Source: Candidatus Phycosocius bacilliformis (lineage in GTDB: Bacteria > Pseudomonadota > Alphaproteobacteria > Caulobacterales > Aquidulcibacteraceae). From it: DNA of 64,000 nucleotides. Shown piece after piece: positions 16,517-23,974 of this stretch. The number at the start of each line of letters is the position of its first letter. Position 1 is the first letter of the stretch. The notes below the pieces were generated by a model that saw only the letters and a program-made list of their open reading frames with translations, searched no databases and was not told the origin of the DNA. The position numbers were made by a program, and so were the translations under genes. The DNA is taken from contig NZ_BFBR01000007.1 in NCBI RefSeq assembly GCF_003112735.1, forward strand, positions 96,338 to 160,337, read 5' to 3'.

Positions 16517-18196
16517 ATGACACGCATTCTGGCAGGTACAGCCTTGGTTCTGGCGCTCGGCTTTGCCGGGCTCACCGCATCTTTTGCCCAGACAGCTGGC
16601 TCGACGGCGTCGACACAAGCCAGTTACCCGCCCATCGATGACGGGCGCCTGCGCGCCCATATCAAGACTTTGTCAGATGATTTCTTCGAAGGGCGCAGCC
16701 CCGGCACGCGCGGCGATGACATGGCGACAACCTATGTCGCCGGCGCGATGGCCGCGCTGGGTCTTGAACCTGCAGGCGACAAGGGGACTTGGTTCCAGAA
16801 CTTCCAGCTCAACCGCTTTTCCACCGCCGCACGCGGTACATTCAGCGTCGAGGATGAGATCTGGCAGCAGGGCAAGGATGTGATGATGATCAGCCGTCGC
16901 GCTGACGGCAGTTCCTATAATCTCACCGATGCGCCCTTGGTGTTTGCAGGCTATGGCGTGCGCGCGCCAGAAAAGAATTGGGATGATTATGCCGGGGTCG
17001 ATTGGCATGGCAAGATCGCTATTGTCCTGATCAATGATCCTGACTTTGAGGCAGCTCCAGGAGAGCCGGTAGCAGGCCAGTTCGGCGGCAAGGCCATGCA
17101 ATGGTATGGCCGCTGGGTCTATAAATATGAGGCTGCCGCCAAAGCCGGGGCAGCCGGTGTCCTGATTGTGCATGAAGATGCCCCCGCAGCCTATGGCTGG
17201 GGCGTGGTGCGCAATTCCAACGGCACACGGTTTGACTTTGTGCGGCCTGATGCCGGGGCCTCGCTTGTTGCGATCGAAGGTTGGATGCAGCGCGATGTTG
17301 CAGTGGAATTGTTCCGCAAATCCGGGCTCGACTTTGACGTCTTGAAAAAGGCTGCGCGTACACCTGGCTTCAAACCAGTGGCCCTGAACCAGACTGCGAC
17401 CATTGACATCAGTGTCAGCCGGGAGACCATCGCAACGCGCAATGTGGTTGGCGTGCTCAAAGGTGCCAGTCGGCCTGACGAGACTGTGTTGATCGGTGCC
17501 CATCACGACCATTTGGGCATACGTGAGCCGATTAATGGTGATGCGATCTATAATGGGGCGATGGACAATGCGTCGGGCATGGCAGGTGTTTTGGAGATTG
17601 CGCGCACCATTGCCAATGGCCCAAGACCTGCCCGTTCCATCGTGTTTGCCTCGTGGGCAGCAGAGGAACAGGGGCTGCTCGGATCAGACTATTACGTCAA
17701 CAACCCCAGCTTTCCGCTTGAAAAGACTGCCGCAGCCTTTACCCTCGATATGCTGGCCCATCGCGGTGCGACCACTGAGATGGAGTTTCCAGGTGCTGGT
17801 AAAACCAGTCTCGATGCCAGCATGAAGGCCATTCTGGCCGCGCAGGGACGCAGCTTTACCCCCGACCGCAATCCTCAATTCGGCCTGTTCTACCGTTCTG
17901 ATCATTTCCCCTTTGCCCGCGCCGGGGTGCCTGCCATGTTCCCGACCAGCGGCACCACTTTGGTGAAGGGCGGGGTTGCAGCTGGCGAAGCTGCAACCAA
18001 GGAATGGTTCGATAAGCGCTATCATAAGCCACAGGATGAATATGATCCGGCCTTTGACTTTGCTGGGGCTTTAATGGATCTGACGGCAACGCGTAGCTTG
18101 ATGCTGGAAATCGCCAATTCCAGGACTTGGCCCCAATGGACCAAGGGCGATGAGTTTGAAGCCTTGCGGAAAGCCAGCGATACAGCCCGGCGTTAG
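16517..18196 (+). CDS. Secreted M28-family zinc aminopeptidase with PA insert
   Basis: Protein of 559 residues with a signal peptide (about residues 1-24, cleavage near SFA-Q), so periplasmic or secreted. A protease-associated (PA) type insert spans roughly residues 135-260. The M28 domain follows with zinc ligands in order: HHDHLG, MDNASG, AEEQG, LDMLAHRG and RSDHFPFARAG. It probably trims amino acids from peptides. It lies 9 bp after the SDR gene. Together with the DUF885, M20 and POT genes it suggests peptide use. Confidence 0.92.
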   Translation: MTRILAGTALVLALGFAGLTASFAQTAGSTASTQASYPPIDDGRLRAHIKTLSDDFFEGRSPGTRGDDMATTYVAGAMAALGLEPAGDKGTWFQNFQLNRFSTAARGTFSVEDEIWQQGKDVMMISRRADGSSYNLTDAPLVFAGYGVRAPEKNWDDYAGVDWHGKIAIVLINDPDFEAAPGEPVAGQFGGKAMQWYGRWVYKYEAAAKAGAAGVLIVHEDAPAAYGWGVVRNSNGTRFDFVRPDAGASLVAIEGWMQRDVAVELFRKSGLDFDVLKKAARTPGFKPVALNQTATIDISVSRETIATRNVVGVLKGASRPDETVLIGAHHDHLGIREPINGDAIYNGAMDNASGMAGVLEIARTIANGPRPARSIVFASWAAEEQGLLGSDYYVNNPSFPLEKTAAAFTLDMLAHRGATTEMEFPGAGKTSLDASMKAILAAQGRSFTPDRNPQFGLFYRSDHFPFARAGVPAMFPTSGTTLVKGGVAAGEAATKEWFDKRYHKPQDEYDPAFDFAGALMDLTATRSLMLEIANSRTWPQWTKGDEFEALRKASDTARR

Positions 18197-18201
18197 AGCG
18201 T

Positions 18202-18723
18202 CTAGTTCTCGTTGAAGGATTTCAACCAGCTGGCCCGGTCGGCTGTATGCTCCACCATACAAAAGGCATACAATGGCCCTCGGATGGTCCCTTCCTTATT
18301 GGCTTCATAAATGGCGGCACAATCGGCGTCGCGCAGACTGATCCATGCCTTTTGCGCAGCACGTAATTTAACTTTCAGATCGGGCGGCGAAGCGGCGATC
18401 AACGTGCGATAGCGCTCATTCAGAATAATGTCCCAGCCCTTATGGCTCATCATGGCGCATTCGGTGATGGATAAAGTGGTATCGGGCTGGTCATGGGCGG
18501 CTTGGCAGGCGTCATAAATCATCGCGCTGCAATCTTTTTCAGCCTGAGTTGAGGCAAGACAGGCACGAAACTTGGTCATTACTGCAGGGGGAATTGTCGG
18601 CTCTTGCGCGCGCGCAGGCCCGACAAGTGCCATCAGACCCGCGCAAGCCAGCGCTGCTACCACCCCTGTTAAGACCGATTGATGCGGGAATGAGGAGGTA
18701 TGGGGGAACCTAACCTGGGTCAT
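18202..18723 (-). CDS. Secreted LprI/DUF1311-like protein (lysozyme-inhibitor family)
   Basis: Protein of 173 residues with an N-terminal signal peptide ending about GPARAQ. The mature part has six cysteines. The LprI signature LRAAQKAWISLRDADCAA is followed by a final Cys (YAFCMVEHTADR). Members of this family bind and inhibit lysozyme in some bacteria; here the role is inferred only. The stop codon is 5 bp from the M28 stop, facing it. Start choice between Met1 and downstream Met is unclear. Confidence 0.82.
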   Translation of the reverse strand: MTQVRFPHTSSFPHQSVLTGVVAALACAGLMALVGPARAQEPTIPPAVMTKFRACLASTQAEKDCSAMIYDACQAAHDQPDTTLSITECAMMSHKGWDIILNERYRTLIAASPPDLKVKLRAAQKAWISLRDADCAAIYEANKEGTIRGPLYAFCMVEHTADRASWLKSFNEN

Positions 18724-18869
18724 GAAACCTCCGACAGAACCGACGAACAGTTAAGCCGACAGGCTGCCCTGCAAATCCGATCAGGTCAAGAAATCCCCCA
18801 ATTGCAGAGCAAACTTGGCCTTTGGTCGAGAAACCGCTAGAAGCCCGCGACTTAACGGAGTTTCTCACC

Positions 18870-19661
18870 ATGTCAGACGCCCAAACCGGTGCGCCAGCCC
18901 TTAGCGGCAGCGTCCTTTTGTACAAAAATCCAGAGCCCCTGTCTCTGGAAGCCCACAATAAATTGGGCCTGAAGAATATCGAGCGCCCCTTCGGCTTTGT
19001 GGAGACAACCCATGTGGTGCCTCTGACGGTGCAAGAGTTTGGCATGGCGGCAACGTCGCTGCCGATCATTTTCGCGCCAGACCGCAAGACGCCTTTGGCG
19101 GTTTTGTCGGCCCGTTCGGGCGAAAACCTTTTTGTTGACCAGACTGGCAATTGGGAGCTCGACGGCTATATTCCAGCCTTCATTCGGCGCTATCCATTTG
19201 TGTTTGCCGCCGACCAAGGTGGCGACAATTTCGTGGTGTGCATCGACACCCAAGCCGAGATGATTGGCGAAAACCCCGATCTGCCATTGTTCGAAAATGG
19301 CCAGCCCACCGCCTACACAAATAATGCAATGGAATTCCTACAGGACTTCGAGCGCCAGCGCCGCGCCACAGAAGAGTTCATGCAGGTCATCAATTCCATG
19401 GACATTTTGGAAGAAAAAAGCGTGACCTTCACGCCGACCAATGCGGACGGGTCGCAGGGCGAGCAAGTAAAGGTTGCCGATTATGTCGGCGTATCAGAAG
19501 AAAAGCTGAATGCATTGCCGGCAGCGAAATTGCTGGAATTGAAGCAAAAGGGCTGCTTGGGTGCGATCTATGCTCATTTGGTCTCGCTGTTGCATTGGCA
19601 GAAGTTGATCCAGCGCACGCTGCGCAATGCGCCAGCCGATGGCAGCATTGCCAACGCCTAA
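18870..19661 (+). CDS. SapC family protein
   Basis: Protein of 263 residues. The ATG at 18870 is preceded by CGGAG; the frame is open to 18822 without family similarity. The SapC (PF07277-type) pattern is clear: LSLEAHNKLGLK, a central YIPAFIRRYPFVFA, then DLPLFENGQPT and a C-terminal helical part. This family is common in alpha- and gammaproteobacteria, often beside TonB receptors or tryptophan halogenases. Its function is unknown, and despite the name it is not the SapC permease of antimicrobial-peptide transport. A strong terminator follows. Confidence 0.88.
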   Translation: MSDAQTGAPALSGSVLLYKNPEPLSLEAHNKLGLKNIERPFGFVETTHVVPLTVQEFGMAATSLPIIFAPDRKTPLAVLSARSGENLFVDQTGNWELDGYIPAFIRRYPFVFAADQGGDNFVVCIDTQAEMIGENPDLPLFENGQPTAYTNNAMEFLQDFERQRRATEEFMQVINSMDILEEKSVTFTPTNADGSQGEQVKVADYVGVSEEKLNALPAAKLLELKQKGCLGAIYAHLVSLLHWQKLIQRTLRNAPADGSIANA

Positions 19662-19685
19662 CCCGGCGTGACACGTATCAAACAA

Positions 19686-19717
19686 AAAAGGCGGCCCGAG
19701 TTGGCCGCCTTTTCTTT
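19686..19717 (+). terminator. Bidirectional rho-independent terminator
   Basis: AGGCGGCC (19689-19696) pairs perfectly with GGCCGCCT (19703-19710). A A-run precedes and a T-run follows, so it can stop both the SapC transcript and the converging gene at 19745. Confidence 0.92.
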
Positions 19718-19744
19718 TAGGGTGACGAGGAAAGCCAGCCCTAT

Positions 19745-20536
19745 TTAGCTCTTTCCGTCTTGTTGTTGTGGCTCTGCGTTCAAGAAGTCACGTGCGGCTT
19801 TCGTTCCCTTGTCGATCGCTGTATCGGCCGCATCTTGAACAGACTGGTCGATCCCATTCAATCCGGTGATGGGGCCGCACTGGCTGTGATAATCGGTGAT
19901 CTGCCCAATAACCATCGCTGGTCCAATGTCTTTGAATTCTTCGTCGTTGAGGATTTTCAGCAACTTTGTTCGCTCCCGCGTGCGAATTGCCATGACCGAC
20001 CGATACAGCAATTCAGGAGCGCGCTTACCAAGAACTGTCTCGTACAGTTTTTCCTCTGACCCCGACAGGAGTGAGGCCAGCGCTGACAGCCGATTAGCAT
20101 CGCGAACTGGCGTGGTTACCCCGGCAGCTGTGCTGAAGGCCAGACTGGCGACCCGCAAACCGCCACGCGTAAACTGGGTCTTCGTCAGGAAACTAGCCAT
20201 ATAGGCTTCGCAAATCTCGTCTGACCGCATGATCATCGACATGGCAGTCGCGCGAGCGATGCGGATATCGCGATTGGTTGCCTCACTTTTTTTCGCCAAA
20301 AAGATCAGGACGGCATCATTGGGTGCGTTAGTTGGAAGGGTAAGGCTTTCAGGGCTGCCATTAAGCATTTGCTGGGCCTCAGGACTGAGAGTCAATGCTG
20401 TAACATAGTCATTTGGCCGACTTTCAGGGCTCCATTTGTTTTTTCGAGCACTATTTTCTCGTTCTGCACCCACCGCAATATTTGGAACGACCAGCCCCAG
20501 ACAGAATAAGAGTCCCAGGAATTTCTTGAGTGTCAT
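19745..20536 (-). CDS. Hypothetical secreted protein
   Basis: Protein of 263 residues of unknown function. The ATG at 20536 is chosen because GGGAGGGG lies 5 nt before it. A signal peptide is clear (KKFLGLLFCLGLVVPNIAVGA, about residues 3-23). The mature part is mainly helical, without membrane segments, with two cysteines (in DEICEAY and SQCGP). Codon use looks more AT-rich than in neighbours, with several rare-looking codons, and no family was recognised, so it may be a recent acquisition. It stands alone on its strand, between the SapC terminator and the bfd promoter. Confidence 0.7.
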   Translation of the reverse strand: MTLKKFLGLLFCLGLVVPNIAVGAERENSARKNKWSPESRPNDYVTALTLSPEAQQMLNGSPESLTLPTNAPNDAVLIFLAKKSEATNRDIRIARATAMSMIMRSDEICEAYMASFLTKTQFTRGGLRVASLAFSTAAGVTTPVRDANRLSALASLLSGSEEKLYETVLGKRAPELLYRSVMAIRTRERTKLLKILNDEEFKDIGPAMVIGQITDYHSQCGPITGLNGIDQSVQDAADTAIDKGTKAARDFLNAEPQQQDGKS

Positions 20537-20700
20537 TGTTACCCCTCCCAATCATAGGTTTTTTAGTTAACCTGCATTAATAATGAGCCATGGTCAATTA
20601 GCTATTTAGTGTTGAGGATTTTGGCCATTCCACCTTGGGCAGCCTACCCAAACGAGAAAGGCCCCCAACGTCACGCACCGATGCAAGCAGGAAAATAAAA

Positions 20701-20740
20701 TTGCGAAGCACTTGCAACTAGACCCTCATCATGCTAACTA
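20701..20740 (+). promoter_or_regulatory. Candidate bfd-bfr promoter with overlapping inverted repeat
   Basis: TTGCAA (20712-20717), a 17-bp spacer and TAACTA (20735-20740) make a plausible sigma-70 type promoter 37 bp before bfd. TTGCGAAG...CTTGCAA (20701-20717) is an imperfect inverted repeat overlapping the -35 element, where an iron regulator (Fur/Irr type) could bind. The regulator is inferred from the genes only. Confidence 0.4.
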
Positions 20741-20777
20741 AGAATGACTCTCACAAGCAAGAGATCGGCGACCGCGC

Positions 20778-20963
20778 ATGTATGTCTGCAATTGCAATGG
20801 AATTCGCGAGCGTGTGGTCCACGAGGCTATTGCCGATGGCGCACGTGTACCGGCTGAAATCTTCCAGCGCCAAGGCTGTCGGGCCCAATGTGGACGGTGT
20901 GTTCCCGACATGCAGGACATGATCGATCAGCAAAATAAGGTGTTCAGACTGGCCGCCGAATAA
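20778..20963 (+). CDS. bfd: Bacterioferritin-associated ferredoxin
   Basis: Protein of 61 residues, the size of Bfd. It has a BFD-type [2Fe-2S] domain with cysteines at 4 and 6 (CNC) and at 38 and 41 (CGRC), plus an extra Cys at 34. Bfd docks on bacterioferritin and passes electrons to the haem to release stored iron. It is directly upstream of bfr (58 bp), which supports the call. Confidence 0.93.
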   Translation: MYVCNCNGIRERVVHEAIADGARVPAEIFQRQGCRAQCGRCVPDMQDMIDQQNKVFRLAAE

Positions 20964-21021
20964 GCGCTGCTTGTCGAATCCCCCTACCCGCCTATACTCA
21001 AGAACAAATAAGGAGCCTCCC

Positions 21022-21501
21022 ATGCAAGCTGCAGAGGGCGTGATCGCGCGTCTGAACACCATCCTGACCAACGAATTGACAGCCATCAACCAGTATTTCC
21101 TGCATGCGCGCATGTATAAAAATTGGGGCCTGACCAAGCTGGGGGACATCACCTACAAGGAATCCATCGGCGAGATGAAGCACGCCGATTATCTGATTGA
21201 GCGCATCCTCATGCTCGACGGCCTGCCCAATATGCAGGATATGCATAAATTGAAATTGGGCGAAAACGTCCCTGAATGCTTGGCGGCAGACCTTGCGGTG
21301 GAATATCGCGGCCAAGGTCAAATGAAAGACGCGATCGAGCATTTTGAGAAGATGCGCGACTATGTCTCACGCGATATTGTGGCTAAAATCCTCGAAGACA
21401 CCGAAGAGCACATCGACTTTCTCGAAACCCAATTGCAGCTGATCGACAAGCTGGGCCTGCAAAATTACCTGCAGACCGCCATGGGTCCGATTGAAGGCTA
21501 A
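21022..21501 (+). CDS. bfr: Bacterioferritin
   Basis: Protein of 159 residues; the ATG at 21022 follows AAGGAG. Bacterioferritins form 24-mers that oxidise and store iron, with haem held between subunits. Landmarks: E18 (TNELTAINQYF), E51 and H54 (GEMKHAD), haem-ligand Met52, E94 (AVEYRG) and H130 (EEHIDFLE). The residue aligned with the usual ferroxidase ligand E127 is Thr (EDTEEH), with Glu at 128 and 129, so the di-iron site may be altered. It is flanked by bfd and a Nudix gene (6-bp gap), probably one transcript. Confidence 0.95.
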   Translation: MQAAEGVIARLNTILTNELTAINQYFLHARMYKNWGLTKLGDITYKESIGEMKHADYLIERILMLDGLPNMQDMHKLKLGENVPECLAADLAVEYRGQGQMKDAIEHFEKMRDYVSRDIVAKILEDTEEHIDFLETQLQLIDKLGLQNYLQTAMGPIEG

Positions 21502-21507
21502 AGCAAG

Positions 21508-21981
21508 ATGACCGCGGCCAACAGCCCAATCCGGCAGGTTGGCCGCGTCCTCATTCTCAATCATGCCGGAGAGGTGTTTCTGCTGCGCGGGCGGGATCCC
21601 GCTGAAGCCGATCGGCCTGCCTTCTGGTTCACCCCCGGCGGTAAAATCGATCCGGGCGAAACCGCACAAGAAGCTGCGGCGCGCGAATTGTGGGAAGAAG
21701 TCGGCCTCAAAGTCTCACCGGCTGACCTGGGCGAGGTGGTTGGACATGAAGATGTGTCCTATCACTTCAATGGTATCGCCTATCGCCAGCAAGGTGTGTT
21801 CTTTGCCCTCTGGCGGAGTGATGTCGCGCTCAATCCTGCCGGTCTCAACGAGATGGAAGCTGACACCATCGATATAGCGCGTTGGTGGAGCCTTCATGAC
21901 GTTCGCACAACGCAAGAGACGATCTATCCAGTCCATCTTGCCGACATGCTGGTCGCCCTGACAGAGCCTAAAGCGGACTAA
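21508..21981 (+). CDS. Nudix hydrolase
   Basis: Protein of 157 residues with a complete Nudix box GGKIDPGETAQEAAARELWEE (Gly, Glu and the RE-xx-EE metal ligands in place). It would hydrolyse a nucleoside diphosphate linked to another moiety; the substrate is not predictable from sequence. It starts 6 bp after bfr, so it is likely co-transcribed with it. Its last 4 bp overlap the converging D-2-hydroxyacid dehydrogenase gene. Confidence 0.92.
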   Translation: MTAANSPIRQVGRVLILNHAGEVFLLRGRDPAEADRPAFWFTPGGKIDPGETAQEAAARELWEEVGLKVSPADLGEVVGHEDVSYHFNGIAYRQQGVFFALWRSDVALNPAGLNEMEADTIDIARWWSLHDVRTTQETIYPVHLADMLVALTEPKAD

Positions 21982-22910
21982 ATCACCCGATTTTCAAGCT
22001 GTTGACCTTGATAAAGGCGCATAAGATTGCCAAGCGCGGCACGTACTGCTTCTTGCACGCTTTCGCGGGTGCGTCCGGCGACATGGGGTGTCAGCACCAC
22101 ATTGGGCAGATCGGCCCAGAGCTTCGGGTTGGTCGGTTCATTTTCGAACACATCCAGGCCCGCGCCCAAAATCTTCCGCTCGCGCAGGGCCTTCAGAAGG
22201 GCCGCTTCATCGACCACACCGCCGCGCGCCACATTGATCAGCACCCCTTCTGATCCCAAAGCGGCCAAAACCTCGCCCGACACAATTCCGCGCGTGGCCT
22301 CTGTCAGCGGGCAGGCCAGCATCAGAATATCGGACTGGCGGGCCAATTCCAAAACTGTCTCGACCCGCGGCCAAATGATGTCAGGCTTAGGGTTGGGTCC
22401 AGACCAGATCACATTCAGCCCAAAGGCTTCGGCACGTACACCTATCGCTTTGCCGATGGCCCCCATGCCAAGAATGCCCAAAGTCCGCCCGCGCAAACGA
22501 TAGCGTGGCGCATGGGTTAAGGCGTCCGCCCACTCTCCCCGGCGGACCAAGCCGTCAAGCTCGATGATGTTGCGCTCACCGGCAATCAACAAGCCTAAGG
22601 CCAAGTCAGCAACATCATCCGTATTGATCCCCGGTGAATTGCAGACCGAGATACCAAATGCCTCGGCCGCTTTGAGGTCGACGCCATCCACGCCAACCCC
22701 TGCGGCGATTACCGCCTCCAGCTTAGGGAATAGGCCAAACAGTGCGGGGTCCGTCCGCTTGCCGCCAATACAGGCAATGGCGCGCACCGCTTGGCCGGGG
22801 CCTTGGGCGAATGTGGCCACATCGTCAATTTCCCACAGCCGGGCACAGGGCGCGATCTGTTCCATAAGCGACTGGGCGAGGGCGAGTTCGGGGTGAATAA
22901 TCAGGATCAT
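21978..22910 (-). CDS. D-2-hydroxyacid dehydrogenase
   Basis: Protein of 310 residues. The ATG at 22910 follows AAGG; 12 more upstream codons are open but unlikely to be used. Features are those of the GyaR/HPR family: a catalytic domain, the Rossmann motif LGILGMGAIGKAIG, and catalytic Arg (INVARGGVVD), Glu (DVFENEPTNP) and His (LTPHVAGRT). It probably reduces glyoxylate or hydroxypyruvate; the exact substrate is unknown. The gene-free repeat block lies directly upstream. Confidence 0.92.
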   Translation of the reverse strand: MILIIHPELALAQSLMEQIAPCARLWEIDDVATFAQGPGQAVRAIACIGGKRTDPALFGLFPKLEAVIAAGVGVDGVDLKAAEAFGISVCNSPGINTDDVADLALGLLIAGERNIIELDGLVRRGEWADALTHAPRYRLRGRTLGILGMGAIGKAIGVRAEAFGLNVIWSGPNPKPDIIWPRVETVLELARQSDILMLACPLTEATRGIVSGEVLAALGSEGVLINVARGGVVDEAALLKALRERKILGAGLDVFENEPTNPKLWADLPNVVLTPHVAGRTRESVQEAVRAALGNLMRLYQGQQLENRVI

Positions 22911-23002
22911 GGCAGGCCTTGTGCGCGGCTTGGCAGTGCGATGCAAGGGGGGCCCGTTGCGGCAACGGTACTAAGTGGAAAAGCAAAATCCACACCAGCG
23001 TA

Positions 23003-23090
23003 TCATCCCGGACGGCGAAGCCGAGCCGGGACCTTGTGGTGCACATGCGCATGGAGGTCCCCGCTCTGCGCTACGCTTCGGCGGGGATGA
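23003..23090. repeat. Repeat A, copy 1
   Basis: An 88-bp unit bounded by TCATCCC and GGGGATGA inverted ends. It contains GACGGCGAAGCCGAGCCGG on the left and GGTCCCCGCTCTGCGC on the right, so it can fold into a long imperfect hairpin. Copies 2 and 3 follow at 23248 and 23495, a period of about 246 bp. Confidence 0.88.
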
Positions 23091-23100
23091 CGCCCCATTG

Positions 23101-23229
23101 TCCTCCCCCGTTTATGGGGGAGGTGGCAGCGAAGCTAACGGAGGGGGCGTCAGCGTGGCCGACCTTCCACAACGCCCCCCCTCCACCCTGCTACGCAGGG
23201 TCCCCCTCCCCCGCACGCGGGGGAGGAGA
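23101..23229. repeat. Repeat B, copy 1
   Basis: A unit of about 129 bp with inverted ends TCCTCCCCC and GGGGGAGGA. It includes GGTGGCAGCGAAGCT, GGAGGGGGCGT, an inner CCCCCCTCC and ACGCAGGGTCCCCCTCCCC. It lies between A copies 1 and 2. Confidence 0.85.
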
Positions 23230-23247
23230 GCAACTCCCACAACGCTG

Positions 23248-23335
23248 TCATCCCAGACGGCGAAGCCGAGCCGGGACCTTGTGGCGCACATGCGTAAGGA
23301 GGTCCCCGCTCTTCGCTTCGCTCCGGCGGGGATGA
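23248..23335. repeat. Repeat A, copy 2
   Basis: An 88-bp copy with the same ends as copy 1 (TCATCCC to GGGGATGA). It differs mainly in the central loop (GGCGCACATGCGTAAGG). Confidence 0.88.
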
Positions 23336-23345
23336 CGTCCCAATG

Positions 23346-23470
23346 TCCTCCCCCGCAAGCGGGGGAGGTGGCAGCGAAGCTGACGGAGGGGGCGTTAGCG
23401 TGGCTGAGCTTCCACAACACCCCCTCCACCCTGCTGCGCAGGGTCCCCCTCCCCCGCACGCGGGGGAGGA
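23346..23470. repeat. Repeat B, copy 2
   Basis: Second B unit, about 125 bp, with the same terminal inverted repeats and inner motifs as copy 1. It follows A copy 2 at the same spacing as B copy 1 follows A copy 1. Confidence 0.85.
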
Positions 23471-23494
23471 GAGCAACACATCCACAACAGCGTG

Positions 23495-23583
23495 TCATGC
23501 CGGACGGCGAAGCCGAGCCGGGATCTCATTGCGCACATTCACGAGGGGGTCCCCGCTCTGCGCTAACGCTCCGGCGGGGATGA
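23495..23583. repeat. Repeat A, copy 3
   Basis: An 89-bp copy. The left end is TCATGCC instead of TCATCCC and the loop is changed, but the right end GGTCCCCGCTCTGCGC...GGCGGGGATGA is intact. Confidence 0.85.
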
Positions 23584-23598
23584 TATTGTTTTGGATTT

Positions 23599-23818
23599 CT
23601 TTTTATCTGGACGCGCTTTGGTGATCCCTCTGGTCCACCAAACCGCACCCGAAATTGTTTCTGCGACATCGGGGTAGTCAAGTGTCCGTTTTCTTCGAAA
23701 ACGGATCGCTTGCGACGCAGCAAAGCTGCGCACTTGACGACCCAGATGTCGCGGACATGCTTGAAGATCCATTTTGGTGAAACAGGGTTTCCACCAAAAT
23801 GGGTCCAGACAGAAAAAG
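23599..23818. other. 220-nt multi-hairpin element (possible structured RNA or miniature element)
   Basis: Outer arms CTTTTTATCTGGAC (23599-23612) and GTCCAGACAGAAAAAG (23803-23818) are complementary. Inside are three domains. Hairpin 1 is TTTGGTG (23617-23623) with CACCAAA (23636-23642). The central stem is GCGACATC and TCAAGTG (23663-23684) with CACTTGA and GATGTCGC (23731-23752), and it carries two sub-hairpins (CCGTTTTC/GAAAACGG and CGCAGC/GCTGCG). Hairpin 3 is an 11-bp perfect stem, 23769-23779 with 23792-23802. There is no convincing coding frame. A weaker complementarity extends outward to 23578 and 23836. Its nature is unknown. Confidence 0.55.
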
Positions 23819-23830
23819 CCTTGAACGATG

Positions 23831-23926
23831 CCATCCCCGATTGCGTCAGCCGAGTCGCCAACCTAGGCCTAGTGCCGGAGGGTCCCGCAAGGTCCCCGCT
23901 CTGCGCTAACGCTTCGGCGGCCATGA
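23831..23926. repeat. Repeat A, copy 4 (degenerate)
   Basis: The left end CATCCCCGA and AGCCGAG and the right end GGTCCCCGCTCTGCGC, then CTTCGGCGGCCATGA, match repeat A. The middle is diverged (about 96 bp). It flanks the structured element on the side opposite copy 3. The rest of the 1,064-bp gap 22911-23974 holds no gene that I can support. Confidence 0.55.
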
Positions 23927-23974
23927 CATCGTGGGGATGGGGATCTTTTTTTATCCCGAAGCGTTTCGATACCC

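Noticed and set aside
18870-19661. SapC as part of an antimicrobial-peptide ABC transporter
   Set aside because: It has no membrane segments or permease motifs; it belongs to a different family that shares only the name.
23003-23583. CRISPR-like array
   Set aside because: Repeats are 88-129 bp, themselves palindromic, alternate between two types, and no short unique spacers or cas genes are present.
22791-23624. Several overlapping open frames of 75-200 codons through the repeat block
   Set aside because: They run through alternating palindromic repeats in more than one frame and both strands, have no ribosome site or family similarity, and repeat the same Pro/Arg-rich words with each repeat copy.
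23940-23965. GGGAT-T7-ATCCC hairpin as terminator of the MBL gene
   Set aside because: The T run is in the loop, the stem is only five base pairs, and on the minus strand no T tract follows the stem.
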